This document shows positions 47,156 to 57,333 of a stretch of DNA of 64,000 nucleotides, piece after piece; the stretch's first letter is position 1; each line of letters begins with the position of its first letter. The position numbers were made by a program, and so were the translations under genes. The stretch lies in the NCBI RefSeq assembly GCF_001021385.1, contig NZ_CP011773.1, positions 2,418,001 through 2,482,000 on the forward strand, given 5' to 3'. Source of the DNA: Mycobacterium sp. EPa45. Its GTDB lineage: Bacteria > Actinomycetota > Actinomycetes > Mycobacteriales > Mycobacteriaceae. The notes below the pieces were generated by a model. The model did no database searches. It had not been told where the DNA came from and saw only the letters and a list, made by a program, of their open reading frames with translations.

Positions 47156-47983
47156 ATGCGGATTTCGGCCAAGCTCGCGCCCACGTTCGACTATCCGGAG
47201 CTTGAGCAGTTCTGGCGGGCAGCCGATGAGCTGGGCTTCGAAGCGATCTGGAATTACGACCATTTCTACGGGTTGGTCGAGAACACGATGCCGACGCACG
47301 AGGGGTGGACGAGTCTGGCCGCGATGGCCGTGGTGATCCGCCAGGCCCGGGTCGGCTGCATGGTAACCGGGGTGACGTACCGCAATCCGGCCATCCTGGC
47401 CAAGATGGCGGTCACCGTCGACCACATCAGCGGTGGCCGCCTGGACTTCGGCATCGGGGCCGGCTGGCACAAGGCCGAGCATCGTGGCTATGGGATCGAG
47501 TTCCCCAGCCCGGGAACGCGAGTGGCGATGCTGGACGAGGCCCTGACCGTCATCCGGCGGCTGTGGACCGAGGAGACGGTCACGTTTGAGGGCCGGTTCT
47601 ACACGCTGCGCGACGCCATCTGCGAGCCCAAGCCGGTACAACGGCCACATCCGCCGATCGTCGTGGGCGGATCACAGCCCAAGATGCTGCGGGTCATCGC
47701 CCGGCACGCCGACGAGTGGAACATGCCTAGCCACGACGATGCGCAGAAGTGGGGTGAGGTCAACGCGCGGCTGAACGAGGCCTGTGCCGAGGTCGGCCGC
47801 AACCCCGCCGAGATCCGTCGCTCAGTGCAGATCTTTCTGTACCCCACAGACCCCGAACAGGTTGCCGCACAACTGGAACAGCTGCCGCAGTTCGGCGAGT
47901 TGGGCTGCGAGCATGCGGTGCTGTCGTTCTACCAGCCGCCGTCGACCGAGCTGCTGCAGCGCTGCGCGGGGCTGGGGGATTAG
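47156..47983 (+). CDS. LLM-class F420-dependent oxidoreductase
   Basis: 275-residue luciferase-like TIM-barrel enzyme. Pattern: FWRAADELGFEAIWNYDHFY, then RVGCMVTGVTYRNPAILAKM (an F420-binding strand region) and GRLDFGIGAGWHKAEHRGYG. Such mycobacterial proteins use F420H2 for hydride transfer to diverse substrates; this one is not assignable. Upstream recX, downstream a convergent P450 across 122 bp. Confidence 0.85.
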   Translation: MRISAKLAPTFDYPELEQFWRAADELGFEAIWNYDHFYGLVENTMPTHEGWTSLAAMAVVIRQARVGCMVTGVTYRNPAILAKMAVTVDHISGGRLDFGIGAGWHKAEHRGYGIEFPSPGTRVAMLDEALTVIRRLWTEETVTFEGRFYTLRDAICEPKPVQRPHPPIVVGGSQPKMLRVIARHADEWNMPSHDDAQKWGEVNARLNEACAEVGRNPAEIRRSVQIFLYPTDPEQVAAQLEQLPQFGELGCEHAVLSFYQPPSTELLQRCAGLGD

Positions 47984-48105
47984 TTGTCGGCGGTTTGAAA
48001 ATTGGTCGAGACGCGTGAAGCACGCGCATCGCGATGACTCAAATTGCCGCAGCGGTCCGGCAAGTGGGAGACGAGTCTCCTGGAATCCGCAACGAAGCGT
48101 CTGAG
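47984..48105. other. Gap between convergent LLM and P450 genes with a hairpin
   Basis: The only structure seen is GGAGACgaGTCTCC at 48067-48080, a perfect 6-bp inverted repeat with a 2-nt centre. Its place between two stop codons suggests a weak terminator, though the loop is too tight for a stable RNA hairpin without opening a base pair. Confidence 0.3.
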
Positions 48106-49305
48106 CTAGATGAACGTGGGCATCGATTCCCAGCCTCGGACGGCCGACGCTGACGACAAGTGCGCGTTGTTGTTGTCGATGTTCCATTCGGGGAAGCGCT
48201 TGAAGATTTCCTCCAGGGCGATTCGTGCCTCCAGCCTGGCGAGTGCCGCTCCGAGGCAGAAGTGGGCGCCCACGCTGAATGCCAGGTGTTGACGCGGCTG
48301 CCGATGGATGTTGAATTGGTCTCCGTCGGGCGGGAATTGGCGATGATCGCGGCAAGCTGAGGCGATCAGCGGCATCATGACACTGCCTTCGGGCACCGTG
48401 CGGCCATACCACTCGGTATCACGGGTGACGTAGCGAGCGAGGTGCGGCACAGGGGGTTCGTAGCGCAGTAGTTCCTCGATCGTCTGCGGAATCAAGCCAT
48501 GATTGGCTGCGATGTCGCGCCTCTGGTCGGGGTGCTCGGCAAGAACTTTTCCGGCCCAGCCGAGAAGTCGGGTGGTGGTCTCATTACCTGCGGAGGCGAC
48601 GAGGCTGATGTACAGCAGGATTTCGTCGCGGGTCAGTCTTCGGCGGACTCCTGTCTCGTCGTCGAATTCGACGTTGAGGAGTTCAGTCGTAATGTCGTCG
48701 GACGGGTGTTCGGCGCGCCAGTCGAGATAAGCGGCGAACACCTCGTCGTGATGGACACCCTCCGAGGCCAGGGTCATGGGCTGGCCGGCCTCGGTCAGCA
48801 ACACGGCATTGGAGCGCTCCCGGACCTGTTCTTGGTCTTCCTCCGGGATACCAACCAGCATTCCGATAACTCTCATCGGCATCTGAGCGCCGAGATCGGC
48901 GATGAAATCGAAGCGTCCAGTGCCGACCAGAGGGTCGAGACACTGTGCGCAGAACGCGCGGATCTTGTCTTCGAGTTCGGCGATCTTGCGGGGGGTGAAC
49001 ATCCGCGCAAGCAATTTGCGATGGATGTCATGAACCGGTGGATCTTCGAAAACGATGATGCCGGGCGGTATCTCGATATTGGCCTTGATCACCTCGAGGA
49101 TCATCCCGCGAGCTGAACTGAACGTGGTGGTGTCGACAAGCGCACGACTCACATCCTGAAAACGACTGACCGCATAGAAGTCGTATTGCTCGTTGAAGTA
49201 GAGCGGCGACTCCTCGCGGAGTCGCCGGAACACCGGGTAGGGGTCGGCCAGCAGTTCCACATCGTAGGGGTCGTACCGAATGTCGTTGACCTCACTTACG
49301 GTCAT
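48106..49305 (-). CDS. Cytochrome P450
   Basis: 399-residue soluble P450. I-helix AGNETT is at 239-244 (Asn in place of the usual acidic/His residue), ExxR (ELLR) at 278-281, and haem loop FSVGAHFCLG at 343-352 with Cys350. The ATG at 49305 is used. Divergent from a TetR gene across about 300 bp. Electron partners are not adjacent. Substrate unknown. Confidence 0.92.
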   Translation of the reverse strand: MTVSEVNDIRYDPYDVELLADPYPVFRRLREESPLYFNEQYDFYAVSRFQDVSRALVDTTTFSSARGMILEVIKANIEIPPGIIVFEDPPVHDIHRKLLARMFTPRKIAELEDKIRAFCAQCLDPLVGTGRFDFIADLGAQMPMRVIGMLVGIPEEDQEQVRERSNAVLLTEAGQPMTLASEGVHHDEVFAAYLDWRAEHPSDDITTELLNVEFDDETGVRRRLTRDEILLYISLVASAGNETTTRLLGWAGKVLAEHPDQRRDIAANHGLIPQTIEELLRYEPPVPHLARYVTRDTEWYGRTVPEGSVMMPLIASACRDHRQFPPDGDQFNIHRQPRQHLAFSVGAHFCLGAALARLEARIALEEIFKRFPEWNIDNNNAHLSSASAVRGWESMPTFI

Positions 49306-49602
49306 AGGCCGTCCTCCCGGTGCAGGGAACCTACCGCGATTCCTTGAGGTATCACAGCAGATCTAGCGACGGCTGACAAGACAAATTCAAGCAGGATGTT
49401 GCGCCACTGGCGACTATTGCGGATTCGTGAGGTGCGGTGAAGAGCCAGCGCTGCTCGGTAGTGGCAGGTACTTCCTTCGTAATTCGCCCATATGCGCAGG
49501 CGCGAAGCGTAAAGATACCGATTGACCTCAGCCGCGCCTGGCAATACTTTTAGCCTAAGATTGTCACGTCATAGAACTGGAGCGAGATGATGGGCCTCAC
49601 CC
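49306..49602. other. Divergent regulatory gap, P450 / TetR
   Basis: 297 bp with lower GC than its neighbours (for example AATACTTTTAGCCTAAGATT near 49543-49562). It must contain the promoters of the P450 and TetR genes. I see no convincing long palindrome and no gene; short open frames here lack coding character. Confidence 0.4.
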
Positions 49603-50286
49603 GTGCGTAGCCATGGCTGGTCGGGGCATACGCCGGCCTCCGACGAGGAAGCCGTCAACAGGATTCTGGACGCGGTTGACTCCTTGATCGCCGAAGGCGG
49701 GTCCGCCATCCGCGTCAGCGATTTGGCGCGCGTTCTGGGAGTGAGCCGCCAGACCATCTACCGATATTTCCCTGGCGCTGAAGCGTTAGTAGTCGGCAGT
49801 CAGATGCGGGCGGCCAACGGCTTCCTCGATCGTTTAGCCGATCACCTGCATGGGTGGACGAATCCGGCCGCTGCCGTCGTCGAGGCCGTGGCCTTCGCCG
49901 CCGAGGAGTTCACCGATGACCCGCTGATGGCGCGCGTCCTGGAGGCACGGCTACCGGGTGGCACGTCGGCCCCGTTCACCGCAGGCGCGGCATTTGGCCT
50001 CGGGCGGGAAATGTTCCGACGATATGACGTCGACTGGGCCGCCCATGGTTTCGACCAGACAGCGATCGACGATCTGATCGAACTCGCGGTGCGCACACTC
50101 CAGTCGATCCTGCTCGACCCTCCCGAGCGGCCACTCAACCCAATGGCGCTCCGGAGGCTCTTGAGCAGATGGCTAGGACCGGCCGTGCTCTACCACCAGC
50201 TGACCCGAGACATCGATGCACTCACCGCTCTCGCGCAGCCCAACCAACCGGCCGCCAGCGCTCACGGATTATTCCAAATGGCGTGA
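49603..50286 (+). CDS. TetR-family regulator
   Basis: 227 residues. N-terminal HTH: EEAVNRILDAVDSLIAEGGS, then VSDLARVLGVSRQTIYRYFP (about 39-58). The C-terminal ligand domain is unlike the other two TetR proteins in the window. The GTG at 49603 is used. Divergent orientation suggests it controls the P450 gene at 48106-49305. Confidence 0.85.
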   Translation: MRSHGWSGHTPASDEEAVNRILDAVDSLIAEGGSAIRVSDLARVLGVSRQTIYRYFPGAEALVVGSQMRAANGFLDRLADHLHGWTNPAAAVVEAVAFAAEEFTDDPLMARVLEARLPGGTSAPFTAGAAFGLGREMFRRYDVDWAAHGFDQTAIDDLIELAVRTLQSILLDPPERPLNPMALRRLLSRWLGPAVLYHQLTRDIDALTALAQPNQPAASAHGLFQMA

Positions 50287-50633
50287 CCAGAGCTCGTGTG
50301 CCGCGGACCAGTACAAGGGGCGTCGTGAGGAAGGTGGACTTTTGAATCTTCCCCGACGGAGTTAGATGTGCTGGGAACCGATTCCACGCCGGAACCGCGG
50401 AGAGGGCTGATCTGGCCGGCTGCCGTTGCCGTCCGCGACGGCCTCCATCGTCTGGAGGAGGACTTCATTGAGTTCGGCGGCCGATCAGAGGCGAAATACC
50501 CTGTAAAGCAGACGATTTCGCACGTACGTGACAGACAATATATTTCCAGTGCTTATGGTCGTGGTGACGAGACCAACCGCCATCGAGATGGCTGATAATG
50601 AACGTGAAGTCGCGGCAAAACCGCGGCTCGACG
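50287..50633. other. Intergenic region without a convincing gene
   Basis: 347 bp between the TetR stop and the stop of the DUF1254 gene. A 75-codon open frame (50368-50595, starting MLGTDSTPEPRRGLIWPAAV) has no Shine-Dalgarno and no family I know; it could be a remnant. The segment 50500-50600 is relatively AT-rich. No terminator-like stem is obvious. Confidence 0.4.
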
Positions 50634-51935
50634 TCACACCTTGCGGACTGCGGGCGGACGCCACCTTCCGGCGATGGCCTCGCGGCGTGGGGCATAGAGC
50701 CGCATCGTGATACCCAACGTTTCGAGCGGCGCGGGCAGCCAGTTGGTTTCCTTGTCGGCGCCGGGATTGGCATGTTGTAGATAAAGGTCCAGTGAGCCGT
50801 CGGCGTTGTACTGCAACGCATCGCGATCCCCAATCGCGAAGCGATCGATCTCGTTGGCGACCTGGTAGCCCTCGCCGTCATACATCGTCACCGACCAGAA
50901 CCCATCCACCGGGGGCAACGCACCGGCATCGAAATGGATCACGTAGTCGTTCTCCCCGGACAGCGGGTTACCGTCGGCGTCAGTCACCAGCATGGGATAC
51001 ACCGCATCCTCGGGAGGATTGGCGCCCAACCCTACTAGAGTGACGACGGCGCGTCGTAGATACGAGTTGCCGTAGACGCCCATGCCCTCGCTCAGGGTCA
51101 TCCACCCGTCAACGATATTGCCCAATGTCGGTGCGGCCGACGTGATGGCTGCCAGCGCGTCTTGCGCGCCCGCCTCGATCTCGGCCCGCTGCTCGGCGGA
51201 GAACCGCTGGGCATCAAACGGCTTTCCGACCTCGATGCCGAGCCCCGACAGCCTGGCCAGAATCGAAAAATCAGTTGTATGAGGCGGATTCACGCTCAGC
51301 AGGTCCGCGGCATAGGTCAGATAATCCAGCGCCGTCATACCGTTGACTTTGCGCAGCGGCTCGGTGCTGACGTCGTACGTCTCGTCTCGGACGAACGGTG
51401 TCGAAGGCGGCGCCAGTGACGTCAGGGTGTAGCCGTCCTGGACAGCATGCACCGCGGAGTAGTCGGCAGGCCCATTGGTCTGGGTGCGGCCGATGATCCA
51501 CACATGCGGTGTGGGCGCGTGGATGACCGGGATGTCTTGCGGCAGTTGACCGGTATGTCCTGGTCCGACAATCACGTAACGCTGCGCACCGGTGCCGGAC
51601 GTTCGCTTGCCTGGATTGGCGAAGACATCGGTCCACATATCAAGCAGTGGGAGCATGAAGTACCGGTCGTCGGTGTCGGAAACGTTGAGGATCACCGGCC
51701 CGTGGGTGAGGTCCAACCAGGCCGACGAGTACAGGGTGTCGAAGTTGGGCCGCACCACCGCGCGGAAGTCGGCATCCGGGTATTCACGGATGTGGTGAAA
51801 CTCGTTGGGCGGGCCGGCGCCGATCCCCGAACGGTTCAACGTCTGCAGCCGCGAGATATCCATCGTCACCAACGGATAGAAGTAGAGATAAGCCTCATAG
51901 CTGAGGGTTCGCAAATCAGATGACAACGTGCTCAT
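50634..51935 (-). CDS. DUF1254/DUF1214 protein
   Basis: 433 residues, soluble. The N-terminal DUF1254 region includes YFYPLVTMDISRLQTLN and VVRPNFDTLYSSAWLDL. The C-terminal DUF1214 region has FWSVTMYDGEGYQVANEIDR and the closing NWLPAP motif. Function of the family is unknown, though it is common in mycobacteria and proteobacteria. The ATG at 51935 follows in-frame upstream codons that are antisense to gluD. Stop to stop with the TetR gene across the gap. Confidence 0.82.
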   Translation of the reverse strand: MSTLSSDLRTLSYEAYLYFYPLVTMDISRLQTLNRSGIGAGPPNEFHHIREYPDADFRAVVRPNFDTLYSSAWLDLTHGPVILNVSDTDDRYFMLPLLDMWTDVFANPGKRTSGTGAQRYVIVGPGHTGQLPQDIPVIHAPTPHVWIIGRTQTNGPADYSAVHAVQDGYTLTSLAPPSTPFVRDETYDVSTEPLRKVNGMTALDYLTYAADLLSVNPPHTTDFSILARLSGLGIEVGKPFDAQRFSAEQRAEIEAGAQDALAAITSAAPTLGNIVDGWMTLSEGMGVYGNSYLRRAVVTLVGLGANPPEDAVYPMLVTDADGNPLSGENDYVIHFDAGALPPVDGFWSVTMYDGEGYQVANEIDRFAIGDRDALQYNADGSLDLYLQHANPGADKETNWLPAPLETLGITMRLYAPRREAIAGRWRPPAVRKV

Positions 51936-51939
51936 CTGT

Positions 51940-52803
51940 CTAGTCGCCCGGCTCCAGTGCCGCCTGCGCCTGCAGGGGGACGCTCGCACGCTTGGAGCGC
52001 CGCAGCCGCCGTTCGAGTCGCGTGGCCGCCACGGACAACGCGAAGTTCGCACTGATCATCAACACCGCGATCACGATCAACGCCGGAATGTAATTGCCAT
52101 AACTCGACCCCACGACCGTGCCCTGACGAACCATCTCCACGAACGTGATCTGGTAACCGATCGCGGTGTCCTTCAGCACGACCACCAACTGCGACACCAG
52201 CACCGGCAGCATCGACGTGACGGCCTGCGGCAACAGGATCGACCGCATCGTCTGGCCCCACCGCAGGCCGAGCGCGGCCGCGGCCTCGCCCTGTCCGCGG
52301 GGCAGCGATTTGACCCCGGCGCGGACGATCTCGGCGATCACCGCACCGTTGTAGAGCGTCAGGCCCGTCACGACGCCGGCCAGCGCCAGATGCGTGGACA
52401 TAAAGACGTCGTAGAGCGCAAAGAGGAAGTACGCGAAGATCATCATGATCAGCACCGGCACCGCGCGGAAGAACTCCACGATCACCGCCGAGGGCCAGCG
52501 GATGATGCCGACATGCGACAGCCGGCCCATGCCCAGCAGAAAACCGAGGACCAACGCCAGTACGATCGACAGCCCCGCGGCCGTCAGTGTGCCTTCGATA
52601 CCCGGCAGCACATAGGTCTTCCACAGATTGCCGGTCAAGAACGGCTGCCACTTGGCCGCGGTCAGCTGGCCCCGGCTGGCGAGCTTGGCGACCACCGCCC
52701 AGATCACCAGTGCGGCAACGGCAATCGTCACCACCGTGACGATCCTGTTGCGGACCCGCGCCCGCGGGCCGGGCGCATCGAAGAGAACCGAAGCCGTACT
52801 CAT
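51940..52803 (-). CDS. gluD: Amino-acid ABC transporter permease (GluD-like)
   Basis: 287 residues, polar amino-acid (HisM/GlnP-type) permease. It has five to six transmembrane helices and the EAA loop ...LPRGQGEAAAALGLRWGQTM that docks on the ATPase. An N-terminal cytoplasmic extension (about 20 residues) is usual for GluD. Last gene of the gluABCD operon. Confidence 0.88.
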   Translation of the reverse strand: MSTASVLFDAPGPRARVRNRIVTVVTIAVAALVIWAVVAKLASRGQLTAAKWQPFLTGNLWKTYVLPGIEGTLTAAGLSIVLALVLGFLLGMGRLSHVGIIRWPSAVIVEFFRAVPVLIMMIFAYFLFALYDVFMSTHLALAGVVTGLTLYNGAVIAEIVRAGVKSLPRGQGEAAAALGLRWGQTMRSILLPQAVTSMLPVLVSQLVVVLKDTAIGYQITFVEMVRQGTVVGSSYGNYIPALIVIAVLMISANFALSVAATRLERRLRRSKRASVPLQAQAALEPGD

Positions 52804-52831
52804 GATCGACCGTTCTTCGCGCGAGCGCTCA

Positions 52832-53512
52832 TCACCGGGCCACCGCCATTCGCTTACCCAGCCACCCGAACAGCAGACCCAGTGGCAGCGTCAGAATCAC
52901 GAATCCCAGCGCGAAGATCGTGCCCACCGTCACCAACGCCGCAGTGTTCTCGATCATCCCCTTCATCAGCAACGCCGCTTCGGCCACCCCGATGGCCGAG
53001 GCGATCGTCGTGTTCTTGGTCAACGCGATCAGCACCGAGCCGAGCGGAATGAGCACCGAACGAAAAGCCTGCGGCAGCAGAATCAGTCGCAGGTTCTGGC
53101 CGAACGTGAACCCCAGCGATCGGGCCGCTTCGGCCTGACCCAGCGGCACGGTGTTCACCCCGGAGCGCACGGTCTCGCACACGAACGACGCGGTGTAGAC
53201 CGTCAACCCCAGCACCGCGAGTCGAAAGTTACTGTCCTCGATCGACGTCGCGGACGTCGAATCGACCAGCGTGATGCCCAGCGTCTGGGCCAACCCGAAC
53301 GAACAGAACAAAATGATCAGCGTCAGCGGCGTATTGCGCACCACGTTGACGTACGTGGTGCCAAGCCAATTGAGCATCGGCACCGGCGCCAGCCGCATCG
53401 CGGCCAGCGCCGTACCGAGGATCAGCGCCCCGATCGCGGAGAACACTGTGAGCTGAATCGTGGTCCAGAACGCCTCGAAGATCTGGCCGCGATATTCGCT
53501 GAAGACCTCCAC
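52832..53512 (-). CDS. gluC: Amino-acid ABC transporter permease (GluC-like)
   Basis: 226-residue membrane permease with the EAA loop VPLGQAEAARSLGFTFGQNL near the middle and about five hydrophobic helices. It pairs with GluD as a heterodimer. Spaced 12 bp from gluB and 28 bp from gluD. Confidence 0.88.
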   Translation of the reverse strand: MEVFSEYRGQIFEAFWTTIQLTVFSAIGALILGTALAAMRLAPVPMLNWLGTTYVNVVRNTPLTLIILFCSFGLAQTLGITLVDSTSATSIEDSNFRLAVLGLTVYTASFVCETVRSGVNTVPLGQAEAARSLGFTFGQNLRLILLPQAFRSVLIPLGSVLIALTKNTTIASAIGVAEAALLMKGMIENTAALVTVGTIFALGFVILTLPLGLLFGWLGKRMAVAR

Positions 53513-53524
53513 GCCTACGCGACC

Positions 53525-54346
53525 TCAGCAGCCGTCGAGCGCGGGTGGCGCGGGGGCAGCGATGCCGGCCTTACCGAGGTTCTTGTCGAATGCGGCCTTC
53601 CAGGAGCCGTCGGCCTCCATCTTCTTCACCGCGTCGGTGATCTTGGTGCACAACTCCTTGTCACCCTTCTTCAGCCCGATGCCGTAGCGCTCCTCGGAGA
53701 AGGGCTGGCCGACGATCTTGAACGCCCCCGGAGTCTGCGCGGCATAACCGGCCAGGATCACCTCGTCGGTGGTCACTGCATCGATCGCGCCGTTCTTGAG
53801 CGCCTCGACGCACGCCGAATAGGTGTCGTACTGCTGCAGCTGCACGCCGGGGTACTTGTCCTTGATCCGCTGCGCCGGAGTGGACCCGCTGACCGAGCAC
53901 AGCTTCTTGTTGTTCTGCAGCGACTCCGCGCCGGTGATGTCGGAGTTGTCGGCACGCACCAGGAGCGATTGCCCGGTCACCAGATACGGCCCGGCGAAGT
54001 CGACCTTCTGCTTGCGCGAATCGGTGATCGAGTAGGTCGCGACGATGTATTTAACCTGACCGTTCTGGATCAGATTCTCGCGCTGACCGGAGGGCGACTC
54101 CTTCCACTCGATCTTGTCCTCGGGATAACCGAGCTCCTTGGCGACGTACTTGGCGACGTCAACGTCGAAGCCGCTCATCGTTCCGTCCGGGTTCTTCAAC
54201 CCCAGACCCGGCTGGTCGAACTTCGTGCCGATCACCAGCTTGTCGCCGCTGCCGCCACCGCCGCATGCGGTCGCGGTGAACGGCACTGCAAGTGCGAGTA
54301 CGGCAGCGCCGACGAGGCGCCAGGAAAGACGGGGAAGTGTTGGCAT
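53525..54346 (-). CDS. gluB: Glutamate-type substrate-binding lipoprotein (GluB-like)
   Basis: 273 residues. A lipoprotein signal peptide ends at the lipobox TATAC (about residue 28), followed by a Gly/Ser linker and an SBP_bac_3 domain. The ligand-binding features include the FAGPYLVTGQSLLVR and DAVTTDEVILAGYA segments. It delivers acidic amino acids (glutamate/glutamine) to GluCD by family inference. The ATG at 54346 follows AAAGGAACACC. Confidence 0.9.
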   Translation of the reverse strand: MPTLPRLSWRLVGAAVLALAVPFTATACGGGGSGDKLVIGTKFDQPGLGLKNPDGTMSGFDVDVAKYVAKELGYPEDKIEWKESPSGQRENLIQNGQVKYIVATYSITDSRKQKVDFAGPYLVTGQSLLVRADNSDITGAESLQNNKKLCSVSGSTPAQRIKDKYPGVQLQQYDTYSACVEALKNGAIDAVTTDEVILAGYAAQTPGAFKIVGQPFSEERYGIGLKKGDKELCTKITDAVKKMEADGSWKAAFDKNLGKAGIAAPAPPALDGC

Positions 54347-54366
54347 AGCAGGTGTTCCTTTCGCCC

Positions 54367-55119
54367 TTAGTGGTTGAGGATCTTGCCGAGGAAGTCTTTG
54401 GCGCGCTCCGAGCGCGGGTTGTCGAAGAATTCAGCGGGCGGGGCGTCCTCGACGATCGCTCCGTCGGCCATGAACACCACCCGGTTGGCGGCGCGGCGGG
54501 CGAAGCCCATCTCATGGGTGACCACCACCATCGTCATGCCCTCGGAGGCCAGCGACGTCATGACCTCCAGCACCTCGTTGATCATCTCGGGGTCCAGGGC
54601 ACTGGTCGGCTCGTCGAACAACATCACCTTCGGCTTCATCGCCAGCGAACGCGCGATGGCAACCCGCTGCTGCTGACCGCCCGACAGCTGGGCCGGGTAT
54701 TTGTCGGCCTGGTTGGCCACCCCCACCCGCTCCAGCAACGTCATCGCGTTTTCGCGGGCCTTGTCCTTGGCGACCTTGCGCACCTTCACCGGCGCCAGCG
54801 CGACGTTGTCCAGGATGGTCTTGTGTGCGAACAGGTTGAACGACTGGAAGACCATGCCCACATCGGCGCGCAACTGCGCCAGTTTGCGTCCCTCCGAAGG
54901 CAATTGCTCACCGTCGATGGCGATCGTGCCGGAGTCGACGGTCTCCAGGCGATTGATCGTGCGGCACAGCGTCGACTTGCCTGAACCCGACGGACCGAGC
55001 ACCACGACCACCTGGCCGCGGTCGACCTCGAGATCGATGTCTTTCAAAACGTGCAGGTCGCCGAAATGCTTGTTGACTCCCTGGATCGAGATCATCGGCT
55101 GTTCGCCGTCGCGCCCCAT
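54367..55119 (-). CDS. gluA: Glutamate ABC transporter ATPase (GluA-like)
   Basis: 250 residues. Walker A is GPSGSGKST, the signature motif is [13 protein letters not shown], Walker B is [12 protein letters not shown] and the switch His is in [10 protein letters not shown]. It powers the GluBCD uptake system. The start at 55119 is supported by a TAGGGT hexamer 8 nt upstream; an internal ATG at 55095 ([11 protein letters not shown]) is the alternative. First gene of the operon, divergent from miaB. Confidence 0.92.
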   Translation of the reverse strand: MGRDGEQPMISIQGVNKHFGDLHVLKDIDLEVDRGQVVVVLGPSGSGKSTLCRTINRLETVDSGTIAIDGEQLPSEGRKLAQLRADVGMVFQSFNLFAHKTILDNVALAPVKVRKVAKDKARENAMTLLERVGVANQADKYPAQLSGGQQQRVAIARSLAMKPKVMLFDEPTSALDPEMINEVLEVMTSLASEGMTMVVVTHEMGFARRAANRVVFMADGAIVEDAPPAEFFDNPRSERAKDFLGKILNH

Positions 55120-55127
55120 GCAATCAG

Positions 55128-55133
55128 ACCCTA
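55128..55133 (-). promoter_or_regulatory. Candidate -10 element for gluABCD
   Basis: On the minus strand TAGGGT ends 8 nt before the gluA ATG at 55119. This is consistent with a leaderless or short-leader operon mRNA. Confidence 0.35.
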
Positions 55134-55201
55134 CCCAGGTAATACTCAGTTTGCGACAGCGTTGACCAATCCGCGATTTCTCCCCGCATCCAGGTGCTCC
55201 G

Positions 55202-55207
55202 TACGAT
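55202..55207 (+). promoter_or_regulatory. Candidate -10 element for miaB
   Basis: TACGAT ends 6 nt before the miaB GTG at 55214 in the 94-bp gap divergent from gluA. Confidence 0.38.
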
Positions 55208-55213
55208 GAGCAT

Positions 55214-56740
55214 GTGACATCGGTGCTGACCAACAACAATCCGACGGGGGAACTGCCCGGTTCGGGTGAGGGTCGCACCTACCAGGTCCGTACCTACGGC
55301 TGTCAGATGAACGTCCACGATTCCGAGCGGCTCGCCGGGCTGCTCGAGGCCGCCGGATACCACCGCGCGCCCGAGGGCACCGACGCCGACGTGGTGGTGT
55401 TCAACACCTGCGCGGTACGGGAAAACGCTGACAACAAGCTGTACGGCAACATCAGCCACCTGGCGCCGCGTAAGCAAGCCGACCCGGACATGCAGATCGC
55501 GGTGGGCGGGTGCCTGGCCCAAAAAGATCGAGAGGGCCTGCTGCAGAAAGCGCCCTGGGTCGACGTCGTCTTCGGCACCCACAACATCGGATCGCTGCCC
55601 GCGTTGCTCGAGCGGGCCCGGCACAACCGGCAGGCTCAGGTCGAGATTGCCGAGTCGCTGCGCGAGTTCCCCTCAACATTGCCCGCCTCGCGCGAATCAG
55701 CTTATGCGGCATGGGTTTCCATCTCAGTGGGCTGCAACAACACCTGCACGTTCTGCATCGTGCCGTCCCTGCGCGGCAAGGAAGTGGACCGCAGGCCCGA
55801 CGAGATCCTCGCCGAGGTGCAATCGCTGGTGGATCAGGGCGTGCTGGAGATAACGCTGCTGGGGCAGAACGTCAACGCCTACGGTGTCTCGTTCGCCGAC
55901 CGTGGCACCCCGCGCGATCGCGGAGCATTCGCCGCGTTGCTGCGCGACTGCGGCCGCATCGACGGACTGGAGCGGATCCGGTTCACCTCGCCGCACCCGG
56001 CCGAATTCACCGACGACGTCATCGAAGCGATGGCCCAGACCCCGAATGTCTGCCCGGCCCTTCACATGCCGCTGCAATCCGGGTCCGATCGCATGCTGAA
56101 GGCGATGCGCCGGTCCTACCGCGCCGACAAGTACCTCGGCATCATCGACCGAGTGCGCGCGGTGATGCCGCATGCGGCGATCACCACCGACATCATCGTC
56201 GGTTTCCCCGGCGAGACCGAAGACGACTTCGCCGCCACCCTCGACGTGGTACGCCAAGCCCGGTTCAGCGCCGCGTTCACCTTCCAGTACTCCAAGCGGC
56301 CCGGCACCCCGGCCGCCGAGCTCGACGGCCAGTTGCCCAAAGCCGTTGTCCAAGAACGCTATGAGCGGCTCATCGAACTTCAGGAGCGGATCTCCTTCGA
56401 GGAGAACACCGCCCAGATCGGCACCCAGGTCGAGCTGTTGGTGGCCACCGGCGAGGGTCGCAAGGACGCCAGCACCGCGCGGATGAGCGGACGTGCCCGC
56501 GACGGCCGGCTGGTGCACTTCACGCCCGGCGATGCCGCGCCGCGCCCCGGCGACATCGTGACCACCACCGTCACCGGCGCCGCCCCGCATCACCTGATCG
56601 CCGATGCGCCGCTGCTCAGTCACCGCCGCACGCGGGCAGGCGACGCCCACGCCGCCGGCCAGCGGCCCCGGACGGTCGGGCTCGGTTTGCCGCCGGTCGG
56701 CAGACCGCAGATCGAGGAGACGACGGGATGCCCGCGATGA
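55214..56740 (+). CDS. miaB: tRNA-2-methylthio-N6-dimethylallyladenosine synthase MiaB
   Basis: 508-residue radical-SAM methylthiotransferase adding the 2-methylthio group to i6A37 of tRNA, following MiaA (encoded 5 kb downstream). N-terminal cluster Cys are C30, C66 and C100 (TYGCQMN, NTCAVRE, GGCLAQ). The radical-SAM triad C174-x3-C178-x2-C181 is in [13 protein letters not shown] domain lies near 400-465. An extra C-terminal tail of about 40 residues beyond TRAM carries no known motif. Confidence 0.95.
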   Translation: MTSVLTNNNPTGELPGSGEGRTYQVRTYGCQMNVHDSERLAGLLEAAGYHRAPEGTDADVVVFNTCAVRENADNKLYGNISHLAPRKQADPDMQIAVGGCLAQKDREGLLQKAPWVDVVFGTHNIGSLPALLERARHNRQAQVEIAESLREFPSTLPASRESAYAAWVSISVGCNNTCTFCIVPSLRGKEVDRRPDEILAEVQSLVDQGVLEITLLGQNVNAYGVSFADRGTPRDRGAFAALLRDCGRIDGLERIRFTSPHPAEFTDDVIEAMAQTPNVCPALHMPLQSGSDRMLKAMRRSYRADKYLGIIDRVRAVMPHAAITTDIIVGFPGETEDDFAATLDVVRQARFSAAFTFQYSKRPGTPAAELDGQLPKAVVQERYERLIELQERISFEENTAQIGTQVELLVATGEGRKDASTARMSGRARDGRLVHFTPGDAAPRPGDIVTTTVTGAAPHHLIADAPLLSHRRTRAGDAHAAGQRPRTVGLGLPPVGRPQIEETTGCPR

Positions 56741-57333
56741 GTCGCCAAGAAAAAGACCCGAGTGAGGCCTATCGCGCTGATATGGAAAAGGCTGAGCGCA
56801 AAGTGGCCGGCGAAATCCAGCCCGGTGCACGCGCGATGGTGGTGGCGATCCTCGTGTTCGTCCTGCTGGTGTCGTTGATCCTGCCGCACACCGGCGGCGC
56901 CCGCGGTGTGGACGTGTTGATGGGTGACAACAAGGCGCTCAGCGTGGGTATCGCACTGCCGTCGCGGCTGTTCACCTGGTTCGCGTTGGTGTTCGGTGTC
57001 GGCTTCTCGATGCTCGCGCTGACCACCCGGCGCTGGTTCCTGGCCTGGATCGCCCTGGCGGGCTCGGCACTGTCCAGCGCGCTCGGACTCCTGGCCGTCT
57101 GGTCGCGTCAAACCGCCGTGCACGGACATCCCGGCCCGGGCATCGGCCTGCTGGTGGGCTGGCTGGCGGTGATCCTGCTGACATTCCATTGGGCGCGGGT
57201 GGTCTGGACGCGCACCGCGGTGCAAGTGGCGGCCGAAGAGCAGCGGCGTGCTGCCGCGACCGAACGTCAGTCACGGACCCTGCTGGACGACGTCGACGAC
57301 CGCGAGGGCAAGCAGCCGCCGGCTGCGAGCTAG
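56728..57333 (+). CDS. Conserved four-TM membrane protein (Rv2732c-like)
   Basis: 201 residues. Charged N-terminus, four transmembrane helices (about 33-53, 72-92, 100-120, 132-152), then a charged coiled-coil-like C-terminus ([19 protein letters not shown]). The ATG at 56728 is preferred to 56737 because GAGGAG lies 8 nt before it. It overlaps miaB by 13 bp, so it is co-translated. Function unknown. It converges on the DUF349 gene with a 4-bp overlap. Confidence 0.82.
   Translation: MPAMSRQEKDPSEAYRADMEKAERKVAGEIQPGARAMVVAILVFVLLVSLILPHTGGARGVDVLMGDNKALSVGIALPSRLFTWFALVFGVGFSMLALTTRRWFLAWIALAGSALSSALGLLAVWSRQTAVHGHPGPGIGLLVGWLAVILLTFHWARVVWTRTAVQVAAEEQRRAAATERQSRTLLDDVDDREGKQPPAAS

Noticed and set aside
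48067..48080. GGAGACgaGTCTCC as a regulatory operator
   Set aside because: It lies between two converging stop codons rather than in a promoter; more likely a chance or weak terminator palindrome.
49302..49544. 80-codon minus-strand frame upstream of the second P450
   Set aside because: Lies in the divergent promoter gap, with poor codon character and no start signal.
50368..50595. 75-codon open frame between TetR and DUF1254 genes
   Set aside because: No Shine-Dalgarno, no recognised family; kept only as a note on the intergenic region.
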